Assembly (NCBI GenBank): GCA_947623855.1
Contig: CANQHW010000080.1
Span: 1 to 5,336, forward strand
Origin: an uncultured Bacilli bacterium
GTDB taxonomy: Bacteria > Bacillota_I > Bacilli_A > RF39 > UBA660
Direction: 5' to 3'
Length of the DNA: 5,336 bases
In this document: positions 5,104 through 5,336 of the stretch, piece after piece
Position numbering within the stretch: position 1 is the first letter of the stretch
How the letters are laid out: every line of letters begins with the position of its first letter
The notes under the pieces: model-generated
Told to the model about the DNA's origin: nothing
The model's input: the letters and a program-made list of their open reading frames with translations, nothing else
Database searches by the model: none
Program-made: the position numbers and the translations under genes

Positions 5104-5336
5104 ATGAATGGTACATACTATCAAAATCCCACATTTCCTAATAACGAAACCCCTGGAAATACTAATAACTATGACGTAAATATCGCGCCCAATAATACCA
5201 ATTTATTAATGAATGGTGAACAAAGTTATATCGAAAATATCTTAAGACTAAATAAAGGAAAAAGTATTAGAGCTTATGTAAGTTTCCCTGATGCAACCGA
5301 ATGGCGAAATAAAATCTTTGAAGGTATTATCCAAGA
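5104..5336 (+). CDS. gerQ: Spore coat protein GerQ (N-terminal part; 3' end outside window)
   Basis: The first 77 codons are visible. GerQ is a spore coat protein made in the mother cell; in Bacillus subtilis it is needed to place the cortex-lytic enzyme CwlJ and is cross-linked by transglutaminase during maturation. Residues 1-38 are a low-complexity Asn/Pro/Tyr-rich leader. The conserved family core starts at about Gln40 with SYIENILRLNKGK, then YVSFPDATEWRNKIFEGII, which I recognise as GerQ. The frame is open to the window edge; full-length relatives are about 130-180 residues, so roughly half is missing. There is no lysine before Lys51, unlike the Lys-rich N-terminus of B. subtilis GerQ. 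The gene diverges from the YitT gene across about 110 bp and has a candidate SigE-type -10. It indicates an endospore former. Confidence 0.9.
   Translation, partial: MNGTYYQNPTFPNNETPGNTNNYDVNIAPNNTNLLMNGEQSYIENILRLNKGKSIRAYVSFPDATEWRNKIFEGIIQ

Overview
This AT-rich window with Gram-positive gene content most likely comes from a low-GC, endospore-forming Firmicute, probably an uncultured Bacilli-type gut bacterium. The main clues are a GerQ-type spore coat protein, an ftsEX operon ending in a coiled-coil M23 peptidase, Shine-Dalgarno sites of the AGGTGG or AAGGAAG type, and a TasA-like secreted protein with a WRIIG-type C-terminal segment. The genus cannot be fixed from this sequence.

Layout from left to right. 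Positions 1-1109 (minus strand) hold the first 369 codons of a large secreted or surface protein; its 3' end lies outside the window. Positions 1110-1275 are intergenic and hold the most unusual sequence here. A near-consensus promoter for the surface protein has a run of nine C (G on the transcribed-sense strand) between its -35 and extended -10 boxes. A perfect 9-bp palindrome sits over the transcription start, and an AT-rich hairpin terminator closes the upstream operon. Positions 1276-5000 (minus strand) hold, in transcription order, a YitT-family membrane protein, ftsE, ftsX and the M23 peptidase. ftsE/ftsX overlap by 14 nt and ftsX/M23 by 4 nt. Positions 5001-5103 are a divergent promoter region, and 5104-5336 (plus strand) hold the first 77 codons of gerQ.

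How the genes work together. FtsE (ATPase) and FtsX (membrane subunit with a large extracellular loop) should form the complex that transmits ATP hydrolysis across the membrane to a coiled-coil peptidoglycan hydrolase. The third gene encodes such a partner, and its M23 zinc ligands are intact. The YitT protein has a possible internal promoter between it and ftsE, so it may be only loosely co-transcribed. gerQ is a sporulation gene with a candidate SigE-type -10 box.

The main point of interest is the poly-G tract in the promoter spacer of the surface protein. It is built like a slipped-strand phase-variation switch and stands out in an otherwise A/T-dominated sequence.
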